From Streptomyces canus (GTDB taxonomy: Bacteria > Actinomycetota > Actinomycetes > Streptomycetales > Streptomycetaceae), in contig NZ_CP107989.1 in assembly GCF_041435015.1 (NCBI RefSeq), positions 4,898,001 to 4,962,000 on the forward strand: a stretch of 64,000 bases of DNA, read 5' to 3'. Positions 33,507 through 41,687 of the stretch are shown here, piece after piece; positions within the stretch are counted from its first letter, which is position 1, and the number at the start of each line of letters is the position of its first letter. Below the pieces are notes generated by a model that saw nothing but the letters and a program-made list of their open reading frames with translations, made no database searches and had not been told where the DNA came from. Both the position numbers and the translations under genes were made by a program.

Positions 33507-34439
33507 TCAGTGCTCGAAGACCATGGCCGAGAAGGTCGAGCCGAGACCGACCGTGGCGAGCAGATAGCGGTCCCCCGGGCGCAGTCGGCCGAGGTCGAGG
33601 GCGGTCCGGTAGTTGATGAAGGGGTCCGCGCAGAAGCAGTGCCCGGTGACCGGCACGTTGTCCAGGAAGATGCGCTCCAGCGGGAGCCCGAGATGTCGGG
33701 CGAGCCGCGCCCATGACAGCCGGTTGACGTTGTGCGGGAAGACCACGGCGACGTCGTCCAGTCCCAGGCCCGCCTTCGCGACGGCCGCCAGCATGACCTC
33801 GGCCAGCGCCTCGGTGTAGATCTGCTGGTATTCGCCGGCCAGTTCGTCGTCGAGCGACAGGCACTCGTAGAAGCGGCCGTGGGTGCGGGCGGCGTAGCTC
33901 AGCATCCGGTCCCGGTCGTCGCGGATGCCGACGAGCACCGCGGCCGCGCCCTCGCTGTTGGCGGCCGTACCCGGCACCGTCTGTGCGGCCAGGGTGAAGG
34001 TCTTCTCGCCCGTGAGGACCAGGGCCAGGGCGTCCGGATCACCGTCGCTCGCCAGCAGCTTGCCGACCAGGTCCACCGCCAGCAGCCCCGAGGCGCAGGC
34101 GTGGTGGGTCACCGCGAACGCCGTGGCGTGCCCGAGCCCGAGCGCGTCACGCACCTCGTGCACGGGGTTGACCGGATGGGGGACAACCACCGGCATGGTC
34201 CGCGCCTGGACCACGTACCGCACCCGCTCCTCCCTGCCGCGCAGTCCGTCGAGCTTGCCCGCGGCGGCCAGCAGCAGATCGGTGAGCGTGCCACCGGGCT
34301 CGCGGCAGACCTCCGCCAGGCCGTAGAAGCGCCGGTACACCTTCATCTCCGCGGCGCTGAGGCCCAGTTCGTCGCTCAGCTCACCGATGGGTATGCGTGC
34401 CGACGGCAGGTGGGCCGCCACCTCCTCCAGCGACGTCAT
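33507..34439 (-). CDS. KAS III-like ketosynthase
   Basis: This 310-residue thiolase-fold enzyme has a catalytic Cys115 in THHACASGLLAVDL, His237 in FPHNVNRLSW and His268 in VTGHCFCADPF. Typical KAS III enzymes have Cys-His-Asn; here the third residue is His, as in elongating ketosynthases. It would join an acyl thioester to a malonyl or similar carrier-bound unit, or transfer an acyl group. The stop of the carrier gene (34436) overlaps its start by ATGA, coupling the two. Confidence 0.88.
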   Translation of the reverse strand: MTSLEEVAAHLPSARIPIGELSDELGLSAAEMKVYRRFYGLAEVCREPGGTLTDLLLAAAGKLDGLRGREERVRYVVQARTMPVVVPHPVNPVHEVRDALGLGHATAFAVTHHACASGLLAVDLVGKLLASDGDPDALALVLTGEKTFTLAAQTVPGTAANSEGAAAVLVGIRDDRDRMLSYAARTHGRFYECLSLDDELAGEYQQIYTEALAEVMLAAVAKAGLGLDDVAVVFPHNVNRLSWARLARHLGLPLERIFLDNVPVTGHCFCADPFINYRTALDLGRLRPGDRYLLATVGLGSTFSAMVFEH

Positions 34440-34723
34440 CGGCTCTCCCCCGACGGGGACGCCTGGGCGAGCGTCTCCTCCAGGTGCCCCGCCAGGGCGT
34501 CGATCGTCGGGTGGTCCCAGGCCACGGTCGGCTCCAGGGCCAGTCCGAGGTGGTCCTCGATGTCGCCGCAGAGGATCAGCGCGTAGACCGAGTCGAGACC
34601 GTACGTCGTCAGCGTGGCGGTGGTGTCGATGGCGGCGGCGTCGAGTTGTGCGTAGTGGGCGACCCGCGCGCGCAGCCAGCTCCGCAGTTCGGTGTCCGGC
34701 GGGGCCGGTTCGGGGGTGTTCAT
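34436..34723 (-). CDS. Acyl carrier protein (first of the cluster)
   Basis: This 95-residue carrier has TYGLDSVYALILCGDIED with Ser45 as phosphopantetheine site, and the later helix HPTIDALAGHLEETLA. The YGLDS signature resembles stand-alone carriers that work with fatty acyl-AMP ligases. It is read between the second dehydrogenase (13-base gap) and the KAS III-like gene (4-base overlap), so it likely presents the acyl chain to both. Confidence 0.93.
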   Translation of the reverse strand: MNTPEPAPPDTELRSWLRARVAHYAQLDAAAIDTTATLTTYGLDSVYALILCGDIEDHLGLALEPTVAWDHPTIDALAGHLEETLAQASPSGESR

Positions 34724-34736
34724 CGCCTTCTCCTTG

Positions 34737-36458
34737 TCATTGCAGGCGCCGGTTCGACAGGCCGAACCCGCGGCGGTCGCGGTGCCGGGCGAGGACCTCC
34801 GACGACAGCCGTTCGGTGATGTGCGGGGACCGCTGCCCGGGGTCGCGGCCCACCCGTTCGGCGATCCGGCCCAGCGCCGCGACGGCCCAGTGCGGATCGC
34901 CGAGGAACGCGTCGTGCCGCCCCCGGTTGTGGAGCCAGACGTTCACGCAGGCGGTCGCCGCGAGCACCGCGGCGTACCGCGCCGCCAGCCGCAGCGCCTC
35001 GGGCCGGGCGGCGACGCTGAGGTCGGCGGGGGTCAATGCGGCGCATTCGCGTCGTACGTCCGCCTGCTCGGCCGCGATGACGAGGACCAAGCGGCGCAGC
35101 TCCCCGTCCAGTTCGGGGAAGCCGAGGGCCGCCGACAGCGCGGCGCTGAGGCTGTCACGCCCGCCCGAGCCGACCGACAGCCGCTCGAAGGGCAGCGGCG
35201 GCAGGTCAGCGCCGAGGTGGAACACCCCGGCGGGCGGCTGGGTGTCGTCCCGCCACCCCTTGCGGGCCAGCCGCGGCAGCTGCGGCAGCACCGTGCTGAG
35301 ACAGGCCACGCGCGCGGTGTGGCCGAAGCCCGCCGGCGCCAGGTCACGCAGGTGCTTCTGGAAGATCCCGTAGCCGCCGTCGCGGAGATAGAACTGAGCG
35401 CCCAGCACCCGCGACAGGGCGTCCATGGCCTCCATCAGGAGCGTGGCCACGAAGTACTTGGCGGCCGAGGCGTACAGGCTGGTCTCGCCGGGGAGCAGAT
35501 GCACCGAGCGCGCGGTCACGGTGGCCAGGCAGTCGCAGATCAGCAGGTCGGTGAAGGCGTCGGCGAGGATCGAGCGGATGTACGGCATCTCGGCCAGCGA
35601 CCGCCCGTACAGGACCCGCTCGTCCGCGAACCGGGCGGTGACCTCCAGACCGGTCTCCAGGATGCCCGCGGTCATCGCCGGCAGCGCGGTGCGGGTGACC
35701 TGGAAGGAGCGCAGCGCCGTCTCCACGCCGAGCCCGGGCGCCCCCAGCACCGCGTCCGCCGGGACCGGGCAGTCCCGGAACTCCAGCCCGCCGAGCGGGA
35801 CCCCGCGCATCCCCGCGCTGTGGAAGCGCGGCAGGTGGCGCGGCACGCCCGCGGGCAGGTCCGCCGTCTCCACGAACAGCTGCGAGTGGCTGCGGCTGCC
35901 CGGAGCGGGCGACGTGCGCGCGAAGAGGACCATGGCCTCGGCGCGCCGGGCGTTGGCGATCACTTCCTTGCGCCCGTTGAGCCGTAACCGCCCGTCGTCG
36001 CCCGGCAGTGCCGAGAACTCGGCCCGCGCGAAGTCGTTGCCGTGTGCCAGCTCGTGGTAGCCGGAGACGGCCCGGCCACCCGCCAGCAGCACGTCGGCCA
36101 TCCGGCGGCGCTGCCGTTCGTCGCCCGCGGTCCAGACGTTGACCGCGGGGATGAGGCTGCTCGCTCCATATCCGAGGCCCAGACAGGGGTCGTGCCGGAA
36201 GACCGCCCGCATCACCTCGATGAGGTGGTCGAGCCGGGTCAGGCGCCCGCCCAGTTCGGGCGGGACGAACTCGGCGTTCAACCCGTAGTCGTCCAGCAAC
36301 CGTTCGCCCGCGGCGAGCATCTCGCCCGCTTCGTCGGCCGCGAGCACTGCGGCGTGGCCGGTCGGATTGCCCGGGTCCCAGGGGTCGCCGAACTGGCGTT
36401 CGAGGTCGGCGATGGCGCCGGCCGCGGGGGCGTCGCGCGACCCGGTTCCGTCGATCAC
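34737..36458 (-). CDS. Extended acyl-CoA dehydrogenase-like flavoprotein (second)
   Basis: This 573-residue protein has the dehydrogenase core in its first 390 residues: LNAEFVPPELGGRLTRLDHL, SGYHELAHGNDFARAEF and the C-domain RVLGAQFYLRDGGYGIFQKHLRD. An added helical region of about 180 residues follows. The usual family length is about 380, so the C-terminal extension is a feature shared with the gene before it. GTG at 36456-36458 overlaps the preceding stop (GTGA). It probably desaturates a carrier-bound acyl chain; direct evidence for the substrate is absent. Confidence 0.88.
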   Translation of the reverse strand: MIDGTGSRDAPAAGAIADLERQFGDPWDPGNPTGHAAVLAADEAGEMLAAGERLLDDYGLNAEFVPPELGGRLTRLDHLIEVMRAVFRHDPCLGLGYGASSLIPAVNVWTAGDERQRRRMADVLLAGGRAVSGYHELAHGNDFARAEFSALPGDDGRLRLNGRKEVIANARRAEAMVLFARTSPAPGSRSHSQLFVETADLPAGVPRHLPRFHSAGMRGVPLGGLEFRDCPVPADAVLGAPGLGVETALRSFQVTRTALPAMTAGILETGLEVTARFADERVLYGRSLAEMPYIRSILADAFTDLLICDCLATVTARSVHLLPGETSLYASAAKYFVATLLMEAMDALSRVLGAQFYLRDGGYGIFQKHLRDLAPAGFGHTARVACLSTVLPQLPRLARKGWRDDTQPPAGVFHLGADLPPLPFERLSVGSGGRDSLSAALSAALGFPELDGELRRLVLVIAAEQADVRRECAALTPADLSVAARPEALRLAARYAAVLAATACVNVWLHNRGRHDAFLGDPHWAVAALGRIAERVGRDPGQRSPHITERLSSEVLARHRDRRGFGLSNRRLQ

Positions 36459-38170
36459 GAGGTGACCACCGAGGTCGGAGGAGCGCTGGGGCGGCCGGCC
36501 GTACGTGCGTCGAAGAGCCGGTCGAACACCTCGCCGTCGGTCGGCCGTCCCGGCGGGCGCAGCGATCGCAGCACGTAGGTCAGGACGGCCTCCAGCCACA
36601 GCGGGTCCTCGCCGGGCGTGCGGTGGTGGAGCCACACCCTCAGGGCGGCCGCGCCCGCGAAGCAGTCCTCGTAGCGGCGCGCCAGCGCGAAGGCCTCCGG
36701 CGGTGCGTACTGGGAGGCGGGCGGGCTCAGCGCCAGCTCGTGGTGGAGCCGGTCGCAGCCGGCGGTGAGCTCCTCGGCGAGCTCGGCCACGCGCGCGGGC
36801 GCCTGACCCGCGGACGCCAGCGCGCGCAGTTCGCCGCTCGCGGTGTGCAGGCTCTGCGTGAGGCTGCACCCGCCGCGCGCCAGCAGGCTCAGCCGGTCGA
36901 GCCGGGCCGGGGGCGGCGGGGCCGACAGGTCGGCGGTACGGCGTACGGCCTCCTCGTCGGCGATGCCCTGCCGATGGCCGCGGACCAGCACCGGAAAGTG
37001 GTTGATCAGAAGGTGCTGGTTGACGAAGGTGCTCCCGTCGAAGATGCCGACCACCCGGTGGTCGCGTTCCAGCTTCTGGAACGCGCCGTGCTCGTGGACC
37101 TCGGTGAGGAACGCGCGAGCGCCCAGCAGTTCGCCGCAGGCGGCGATCAGCTCGTCGGCGCGGGTCGGGACGTACGACTTGGCCACCGCGGAGATGACGG
37201 TCATCTCCTGCGGCAGGGTGTGCACGCTGCGGGCCGCCACCACGCTCACGATCTCGGCGGCGTGGAGCGCGGCGTACGCCTCTCCGAGCACGCGGCGTAC
37301 GTGCGGCAGGTCGATCAGCCGACGGCCGTAGAGCTCGCGCCCGGCGGCGAACTCCTCGGCCAGCCGCACCGCCTGGTCGGCGGCGCCCAGCGACAGGGCC
37401 GTGCAGGCGGTCCGGGTGAGCTGCAAGGCCTTGAGCACGATCTCCAGCCCTGCGCCCTGCTCGCCGATCAGCGCGTCGGCCGGGAACGGGCAGTCCTCCA
37501 GCGCGATCCCGCTGATGTCGGCGCCCCGGATGCCGTGCGTGGGCACCTTGGGCAGCGGGCGCCAGCGGTCCGCCGGGAGGCGCCGTTTGTCGGCCAGCAG
37601 CAGGCTGAAGCCGCGCGGGCCGCCCTCCGGCCGGGTGCGCACGAGAAGGCAGAGCAGCGTGCCCCGGGTGGCGTTGTTGATCAGCCACTTCTCGCCGTTC
37701 ACGCGGAAGCCGCCGGGCTCCGGCGTGGCGGTCGTCTCACCGGCGAGCAGGTCACTGCCGTGGCCGCGCTCGGTCAGTCCCCATGACACCGGTGCCCCGG
37801 CGATGATGTCGGCGCCGAGCTCGCGCGCCTGCTCCGCGCGGCCCGCCAGCCACATGCAGGCACCGCCGAGAAACGTTTTGCCGTGCCCGATCGCGACCGT
37901 CAGATCGCGGCGCGCCACCGCCCGCAGCGCCGCGACGAGTTCGTCGTAGCGGGTCAGGGCCCCGCCGAACTCGGCCGGCACGTACAGCCGCGGCAGCCCC
38001 ATCCGGTCGAGTTCCCGGCAGATGTCGGCGGGGAACGACTCATCGCGGTCCAGCGCGGCACTGCGGGCGTAGGAGAGGGGCGCCGCGGGGTCGGCGGGAT
38101 CGCCGAGCGCCCGGTCGAAGCCGTCGAGGTCGACGCGGTCGGTGTCGATCAGCGGGTCGGTCACCTTCAC
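36455..38170 (-). CDS. Extended acyl-CoA dehydrogenase-like flavoprotein (first)
   Basis: This 571-residue protein starts MKVTDPLIDTDRVDLDGFDR. The core motifs are RLYVPAEFGGALTRYDELV, GLTERGHGSDLLAGETTA, EKWLINNATRGTLLCLL and RVVGIFDGSTFVNQHL; a C-terminal helical extension of about 170 residues matches that of the next gene. The GTG start at 38168-38170 overlaps the stop of the last of five mini-ORFs. The first 18 codons of this gene are the clear source of those mini-ORFs. It likely acts with its neighbour in forming double bonds on a carrier-bound chain. Confidence 0.9.
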   Translation of the reverse strand: MKVTDPLIDTDRVDLDGFDRALGDPADPAAPLSYARSAALDRDESFPADICRELDRMGLPRLYVPAEFGGALTRYDELVAALRAVARRDLTVAIGHGKTFLGGACMWLAGRAEQARELGADIIAGAPVSWGLTERGHGSDLLAGETTATPEPGGFRVNGEKWLINNATRGTLLCLLVRTRPEGGPRGFSLLLADKRRLPADRWRPLPKVPTHGIRGADISGIALEDCPFPADALIGEQGAGLEIVLKALQLTRTACTALSLGAADQAVRLAEEFAAGRELYGRRLIDLPHVRRVLGEAYAALHAAEIVSVVAARSVHTLPQEMTVISAVAKSYVPTRADELIAACGELLGARAFLTEVHEHGAFQKLERDHRVVGIFDGSTFVNQHLLINHFPVLVRGHRQGIADEEAVRRTADLSAPPPPARLDRLSLLARGGCSLTQSLHTASGELRALASAGQAPARVAELAEELTAGCDRLHHELALSPPASQYAPPEAFALARRYEDCFAGAAALRVWLHHRTPGEDPLWLEAVLTYVLRSLRPPGRPTDGEVFDRLFDARTAGRPSAPPTSVVTS

Positions 38171-38238
38171 GAGCCATCACCGCCCGCATCGAAACCGCCG
38201 AGGCGGACACAGCCCATGGCGATCAGCCGCTCGGTCAC
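38167..38238 (-). CDS. Mini-ORF 5 of the tandem array (23 codons)
   Basis: This reads MTERLIAMGCVRLGGF, then DAGGDGS and a stop. It is the unit nearest the dehydrogenase, and its TGA (38167-38169) overlaps that gene's GTG. Its GTG overlaps the stop of mini-ORF 4. Whether the peptide is made or serves only to pass ribosomes on cannot be told from sequence. Confidence 0.5.
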   Translation of the reverse strand: MTERLIAMGCVRLGGFDAGGDGS

Positions 38239-38318
38239 CGCCACGAGGCATCACCGCCCCCGCCGAACCCGCCAAGGCGAACACGACCCATGGCGATCAG
38301 CCCCTCAATGACCTTCAC
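38235..38318 (-). CDS. Mini-ORF 4 of the tandem array (27 codons)
   Basis: This reads MKVIEGLIAMGRVRLGGF, then GGGGDASWR. The stop used by the other units has become TGG, but the frame ends six bases later at a TGA that again overlaps a GTG. The coupling is thus kept despite the mutation. Confidence 0.5.
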   Translation of the reverse strand: MKVIEGLIAMGRVRLGGFGGGGDASWR

Positions 38319-38392
38319 CAGACATCACCGCCCCCGCCAAAGCCACCAAGGCGAATACGACCCATGGCGATCAGCCCCTCAGTGACCTTCAC
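38315..38392 (-). CDS. Mini-ORF 3 of the tandem array (25 codons)
   Basis: This reads MKVTEGLIAMGRIRLGGF, then GGGGDVW. It differs from mini-ORF 2 by one amino acid (Val to Ile) and one silent change. An internal ATG has GAGGGG nine bases upstream, so a 16-residue product could also start there. Confidence 0.5.
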   Translation of the reverse strand: MKVTEGLIAMGRIRLGGFGGGGDVW

Positions 38393-38466
38393 CAGACATC
38401 ACCGCCCCCGCCAAAGCCGCCAAGGCGAACACGACCCATGGCGATCAGCCCCTCAGTGACCTTCAC
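38389..38466 (-). CDS. Mini-ORF 2 of the tandem array (25 codons)
   Basis: This reads MKVTEGLIAMGRVRLGGF, then GGGGDVW. Eleven of its first 18 residues equal those of the dehydrogenase N-terminus without a gap; several Asp of the dehydrogenase are Gly or Arg here. Third codon positions are unusually rich in T. Confidence 0.5.
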   Translation of the reverse strand: MKVTEGLIAMGRVRLGGFGGGGDVW

Positions 38467-38540
38467 CAGACATCACCGCCCCTGCCGAAGCCGCCGAGGC
38501 GGACACGGCCGGTAGTGAGCAGCAGGTCGGGCATCGTCAC
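38463..38540 (-). CDS. Mini-ORF 1 of the tandem array (25 codons)
   Basis: This reads MTMPDLLLTTGRVRLGGF, then GRGGDVW. Its GTG overlaps the stop of the fatty acyl-AMP ligase gene (38537-38539). It is the most diverged unit at its N-terminus but keeps the Gly-rich end ending in Trp. Confidence 0.5.
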   Translation of the reverse strand: MTMPDLLLTTGRVRLGGFGRGGDVW

Positions 38541-40318
38541 CAGGCGTCACCGCCCGCCGCCTCGCCCAGCCGGGCGCGGACGGCCGGTGACAGTTCCGCG
38601 TGGAGGATCGGAAGCTCGCCGCCGAGGAACCGTCGGCGCAGCAGCCGCCGCTGGATCTTGCCGCTGGTGGTGCGTGCGACGGTGCCGGGAGGCACGAGGA
38701 CGACGTTGTGGGCGGGCACCCCGACGTCCCGGGTGAGGCGGTCGCGGACGCGCGCGGCGACGTGGGCCAGCTCGTCCGGCGCGATCCGGTCGGCCCGGCA
38801 CTCGCGGACGACCACGACCTCCTCCTCGGGCACGGGGACGGAGAAGGCCGCCCCGACCCCGCGTTCCAGGGCCGGGTGGGCCTCCCGCGTCGCCGCCTCC
38901 AGGTCCTGCGGGTAGAGGTTGCGGCCGCGGATGATGATCAGCTCCTTGGTGCGGCCCGTGACGTACAGCTCGCCCTCGTGCAGGATCCCCAGATCCCCGG
39001 TGCGCAGGAAGCCGCTCTCCCCGTCGGGTGTGACGGCGTCGAAGACGCGCCGCGTCTCGGCGGGCCGCCCCCAGTAGCCCCGGGCGACGTTCGGGCCCCG
39101 CACCCAGATCTCGCCGACCCGGCCGTCCGGCAGCGTCCGGCCCGCGTCGGCGTCGACGATCCGGATGTCGAGGTGCTCGGCGGGACCGCTGCTGACGATG
39201 CGGTGCACGGGCGCGCCGGGGGCCGGGGCCAGCAGCTCACCGCGCTCGAACGCGGCGGCGTCCACCTCGGTGATCACGGCGCGGCGGGCAGGCCGGTCGC
39301 CGGAGACGACCAGGGTCGTCTCGGCCATGCCGTAGCCGGGGAGCATCGCCTCGGGGCGCAGCCCGGCGGCGGCGAACCGCCGGGTGAACGCCTCGACGGT
39401 GGCTGCCTGGACGGGCTCGGCGCCGTTCACCGCGCACCGCCAGCGCGAGAGGTCCAGCCGGGCCAGCTGCTCGTCGGTGATCCGCGTCAGACACAGGTCG
39501 TAGGCGAAATTCGGCGCGGGAGAGAAGTCGATGCCGTGCCGGTCGATCAGCGTCAGCCATGTGTGCGGGCGCTTGAGGAAGGCCGTCGGCGGCATCAGCA
39601 CGCTGCGACCGCCCAGGACGAGCGGCGTGAGCAGCAGCCCGATCAGACCGAAGTCGTGGTAGAGCGGCAGCCAGCCGCCCACCGGGCGGTCGGCGCTCAT
39701 GCCGGCGATCGCCGCGAGGATCCCGGCGTTGGCCAGCAGGTTGGCGTGGTCGACCACGACGCCCTTGGGGTCGCCGGTGGACCCTGACGTGTACTGGAGG
39801 AAGGCCGGCGCGTGCGGGTCGGCCGGAGGCGGCCGCCACCGGTTCGCCGCGGACAGCTCGTCCACGGCTTCGGCGCAGTCGGGTGCGAGCACGGTCACGC
39901 CCCCGAGGTCCTGCTCCCTGGTCCAGGACACGAGCGCTTCCAGATCCGTGCCGTCGGTCAGGGCACCGGTCGCTCCCGCGTCCCGGGCGATCGCGGCGAG
40001 CCGGTCGGCCTGCCGCCGCTGACGGCCGTCGGGCGGCGGCGCGGGCACCGGGACCATGCCCGCGTACATGCAGCCCAGGAGGGATCGTGCGAACCCCGGC
40101 CCGGAGGGATGCAGGACGAGCAGCCGGTCACCGGCGGAGAACCGATCCTGCAACAGCGCGGCGACCTGGCGGGCGGACCGGTCGAGTTCCCCGTACGTCA
40201 CGGTCTCGTCGGCCTCGGCGCGGAGCGGATCCGCGCTGAAGATCAGGGCGGTCCGGTCACCGTGCTCCGCAGCCCTCGCACACATGAGTGCGACGAAGCT
40301 TCCGTGCTCGTGCTCCAT
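38537..40318 (-). CDS. Fatty acyl-AMP ligase
   Basis: This 593-residue adenylating enzyme has the P-loop LQYTSGSTGDPKGVVVDH (about residue 170), PLYHDFGLIGLLLTPLVLGG typical of FAAL rather than acyl-CoA ligases, LPGYGMAETTLVV, FLRTGDLGILHEGELYVTGR and ELIIIRGRNLYPQDLE. The final Lys is in SGKIQRRLLRRRFL. FAALs activate a free fatty acid as acyl-AMP and pass it to a carrier protein. ATG at 40318 follows GGGGTGGGG. It heads the operon, so it should provide the acyl starter for the dehydrogenases and the first carrier. Its C-terminus RLGEAAGGDAW is echoed in the mini-ORFs. Confidence 0.95.
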   Translation of the reverse strand: MEHEHGSFVALMCARAAEHGDRTALIFSADPLRAEADETVTYGELDRSARQVAALLQDRFSAGDRLLVLHPSGPGFARSLLGCMYAGMVPVPAPPPDGRQRRQADRLAAIARDAGATGALTDGTDLEALVSWTREQDLGGVTVLAPDCAEAVDELSAANRWRPPPADPHAPAFLQYTSGSTGDPKGVVVDHANLLANAGILAAIAGMSADRPVGGWLPLYHDFGLIGLLLTPLVLGGRSVLMPPTAFLKRPHTWLTLIDRHGIDFSPAPNFAYDLCLTRITDEQLARLDLSRWRCAVNGAEPVQAATVEAFTRRFAAAGLRPEAMLPGYGMAETTLVVSGDRPARRAVITEVDAAAFERGELLAPAPGAPVHRIVSSGPAEHLDIRIVDADAGRTLPDGRVGEIWVRGPNVARGYWGRPAETRRVFDAVTPDGESGFLRTGDLGILHEGELYVTGRTKELIIIRGRNLYPQDLEAATREAHPALERGVGAAFSVPVPEEEVVVVRECRADRIAPDELAHVAARVRDRLTRDVGVPAHNVVLVPPGTVARTTSGKIQRRLLRRRFLGGELPILHAELSPAVRARLGEAAGGDAW

Positions 40319-40397
40319 CGCCCCACCCTAAACGGCACTCTGGCGCCGCCGGATGAGTAATTGGCAAGAGGTGTAGGTGAGTTGAGGCTCGCGCCAC

Positions 40398-41687
40398 TCA
40401 CCTGCGGGTCGTGGCGGTGGGCGTGGGCTCCGGGCCGTCGGCGCGCAGCGGGTCGGGACCGGGCCTCGGGGGGTCGGCGACCACGGCCCCCTTCTTGTGG
40501 TGACGGGGCACGACGTCCTGAGGGAACGTCAGCTGCTGGTTCATCCACTTCAGGGCGGGGGGCATCTCCTGAACCCAGGTCGGGAAGTTGTGACTGCCGT
40601 GCTCGGGCAGGATCGACGCGACACGCATGGGTGCCTTCACCGCCCTGATGAAGGCCTGCGTCTGCGGATAACCGCGCTCCCCGTGCTTGCTCTCGGCCAC
40701 CAGGACGGAGACCTGGGGGACGGGCAGGTGCTTGAGCCGCCACATCAGATCGTGGCCGTTCATCCGCTCGGTGCGGTCCGGTCCGCTGCCGAAGAGACTG
40801 CCGGTCGTCGGATCGTCCTTGACCCGGTAGTCGGGCGACAGGGCGGCGGCCGTCGTGTACACGTGCGGATCGCGCATCGTCAGCTGGAGGGCGCAGCTGC
40901 CGCCGGAGGAGTAGCCCATGACACCCCAGGCACTGGCGTCGTGGCCCACCCGGTAGGCGGACTTCAGGGCGTCGGGGAGATCCCTGGCCAGGAAGGTCTC
41001 GGTCTGCGGGCCGCCCGGTACGTTCACGCACTCGGTGTCGCGCGGCGGGGCGATCGTCGGCCGGATCATCACCATGACGGTCGGCTGCATCCGACCGCTC
41101 TTCTGCAGTTCACCGGCGGTCTGCGACACCCGCAGATGCTGCGCGAGGTTGAAGACGCTGCCCGGGTAGCCGCTGAGCGCGACGATCACCGGGAAGCGCT
41201 GACGCTGGTACGCCTTCTGGAAGTACTGCGGCGGCAGGTAGACGAACGCCGGATCCACCACGCCCGTGCGGCGGCCGATGACCTTCACGGACTCCACTCG
41301 CCCGTTCACCGCGGCGGGGCCGGTGGGCAGTCCGCTGACCCGGCTCAGCTGCTCGTCGCCGGCGGGCTGCACCAGCGCCCCCTTCACGGCGACGCCGCTC
41401 ACCGCGCCCGGGCCGCCGTCGTCCCCCGCCTGCGTCACTCCGACGGGGGCCGTCTCGACACGGCCGAAGAGCTCGCCCCACGATCCGAAGAACTGGTACG
41501 AGGAGTTCAGCCAGCACGCGAACGCCGCGATCATCACCACCTGCGTCGTCCCGATGGCCAGCAGGCGTCCGAGCACCTGCCACAGTCCCTGCCGGGAGAA
41601 CCGTGGCCACGACCAGACCAGCAGTCCCACACACACGGCGGCGAGGGCCGCCATCACATACACGGTCGTCTCGCTGGTCAGACCCAT
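40398..41687 (-). CDS. Membrane-anchored alpha/beta-hydrolase esterase (Ag85/esterase D-like)
   Basis: This 429-residue protein has three N-terminal membrane segments (about 5-25, 38-58 and possibly a third). An extracytoplasmic esterase domain follows: VYLPPQYFQKAYQRQRFPVI, then the nucleophile elbow GVMGYSSGGSCALQL with Ser, and a late His in PEHGSHNFPTW. Related Streptomyces proteins resemble antigen 85 mycolyltransferases or S-formylglutathione hydrolase. A polar tail ends the protein. ATG 41685-41687 is chosen. It lies between two biosynthetic clusters and could belong to neither. Confidence 0.87.
   Translation of the reverse strand: MGLTSETTVYVMAALAAVCVGLLVWSWPRFSRQGLWQVLGRLLAIGTTQVVMIAAFACWLNSSYQFFGSWGELFGRVETAPVGVTQAGDDGGPGAVSGVAVKGALVQPAGDEQLSRVSGLPTGPAAVNGRVESVKVIGRRTGVVDPAFVYLPPQYFQKAYQRQRFPVIVALSGYPGSVFNLAQHLRVSQTAGELQKSGRMQPTVMVMIRPTIAPPRDTECVNVPGGPQTETFLARDLPDALKSAYRVGHDASAWGVMGYSSGGSCALQLTMRDPHVYTTAAALSPDYRVKDDPTTGSLFGSGPDRTERMNGHDLMWRLKHLPVPQVSVLVAESKHGERGYPQTQAFIRAVKAPMRVASILPEHGSHNFPTWVQEMPPALKWMNQQLTFPQDVVPRHHKKGAVVADPPRPGPDPLRADGPEPTPTATTRR

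Larger units (their letters stand above)
38163..38540 (-). repeat. Tandem array of five 74-bp units carrying coupled mini-ORFs
   Basis: Equivalent bases recur at 38163, 38237, 38311, 38385, 38459 and 38533, giving a period of exactly 74. The three inner units are nearly identical; the outer two have diverged. On the minus strand each unit is an ORF of 23-27 codons whose TGA overlaps the GTG of the next (GTGA). Because each overlap resets the frame, adding or losing units would not disturb the downstream gene. The unit joins the 5' end of the dehydrogenase gene to a sequence like the 3' end of the acyl-AMP ligase gene. Confidence 0.9.

Noticed and set aside
38163..38540. Possible CRISPR array or DNA-binding iterons
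   Set aside because: The 74-bp units are contiguous with no spacers, and every unit is an ORF with GTGA junctions, which explains the period better.
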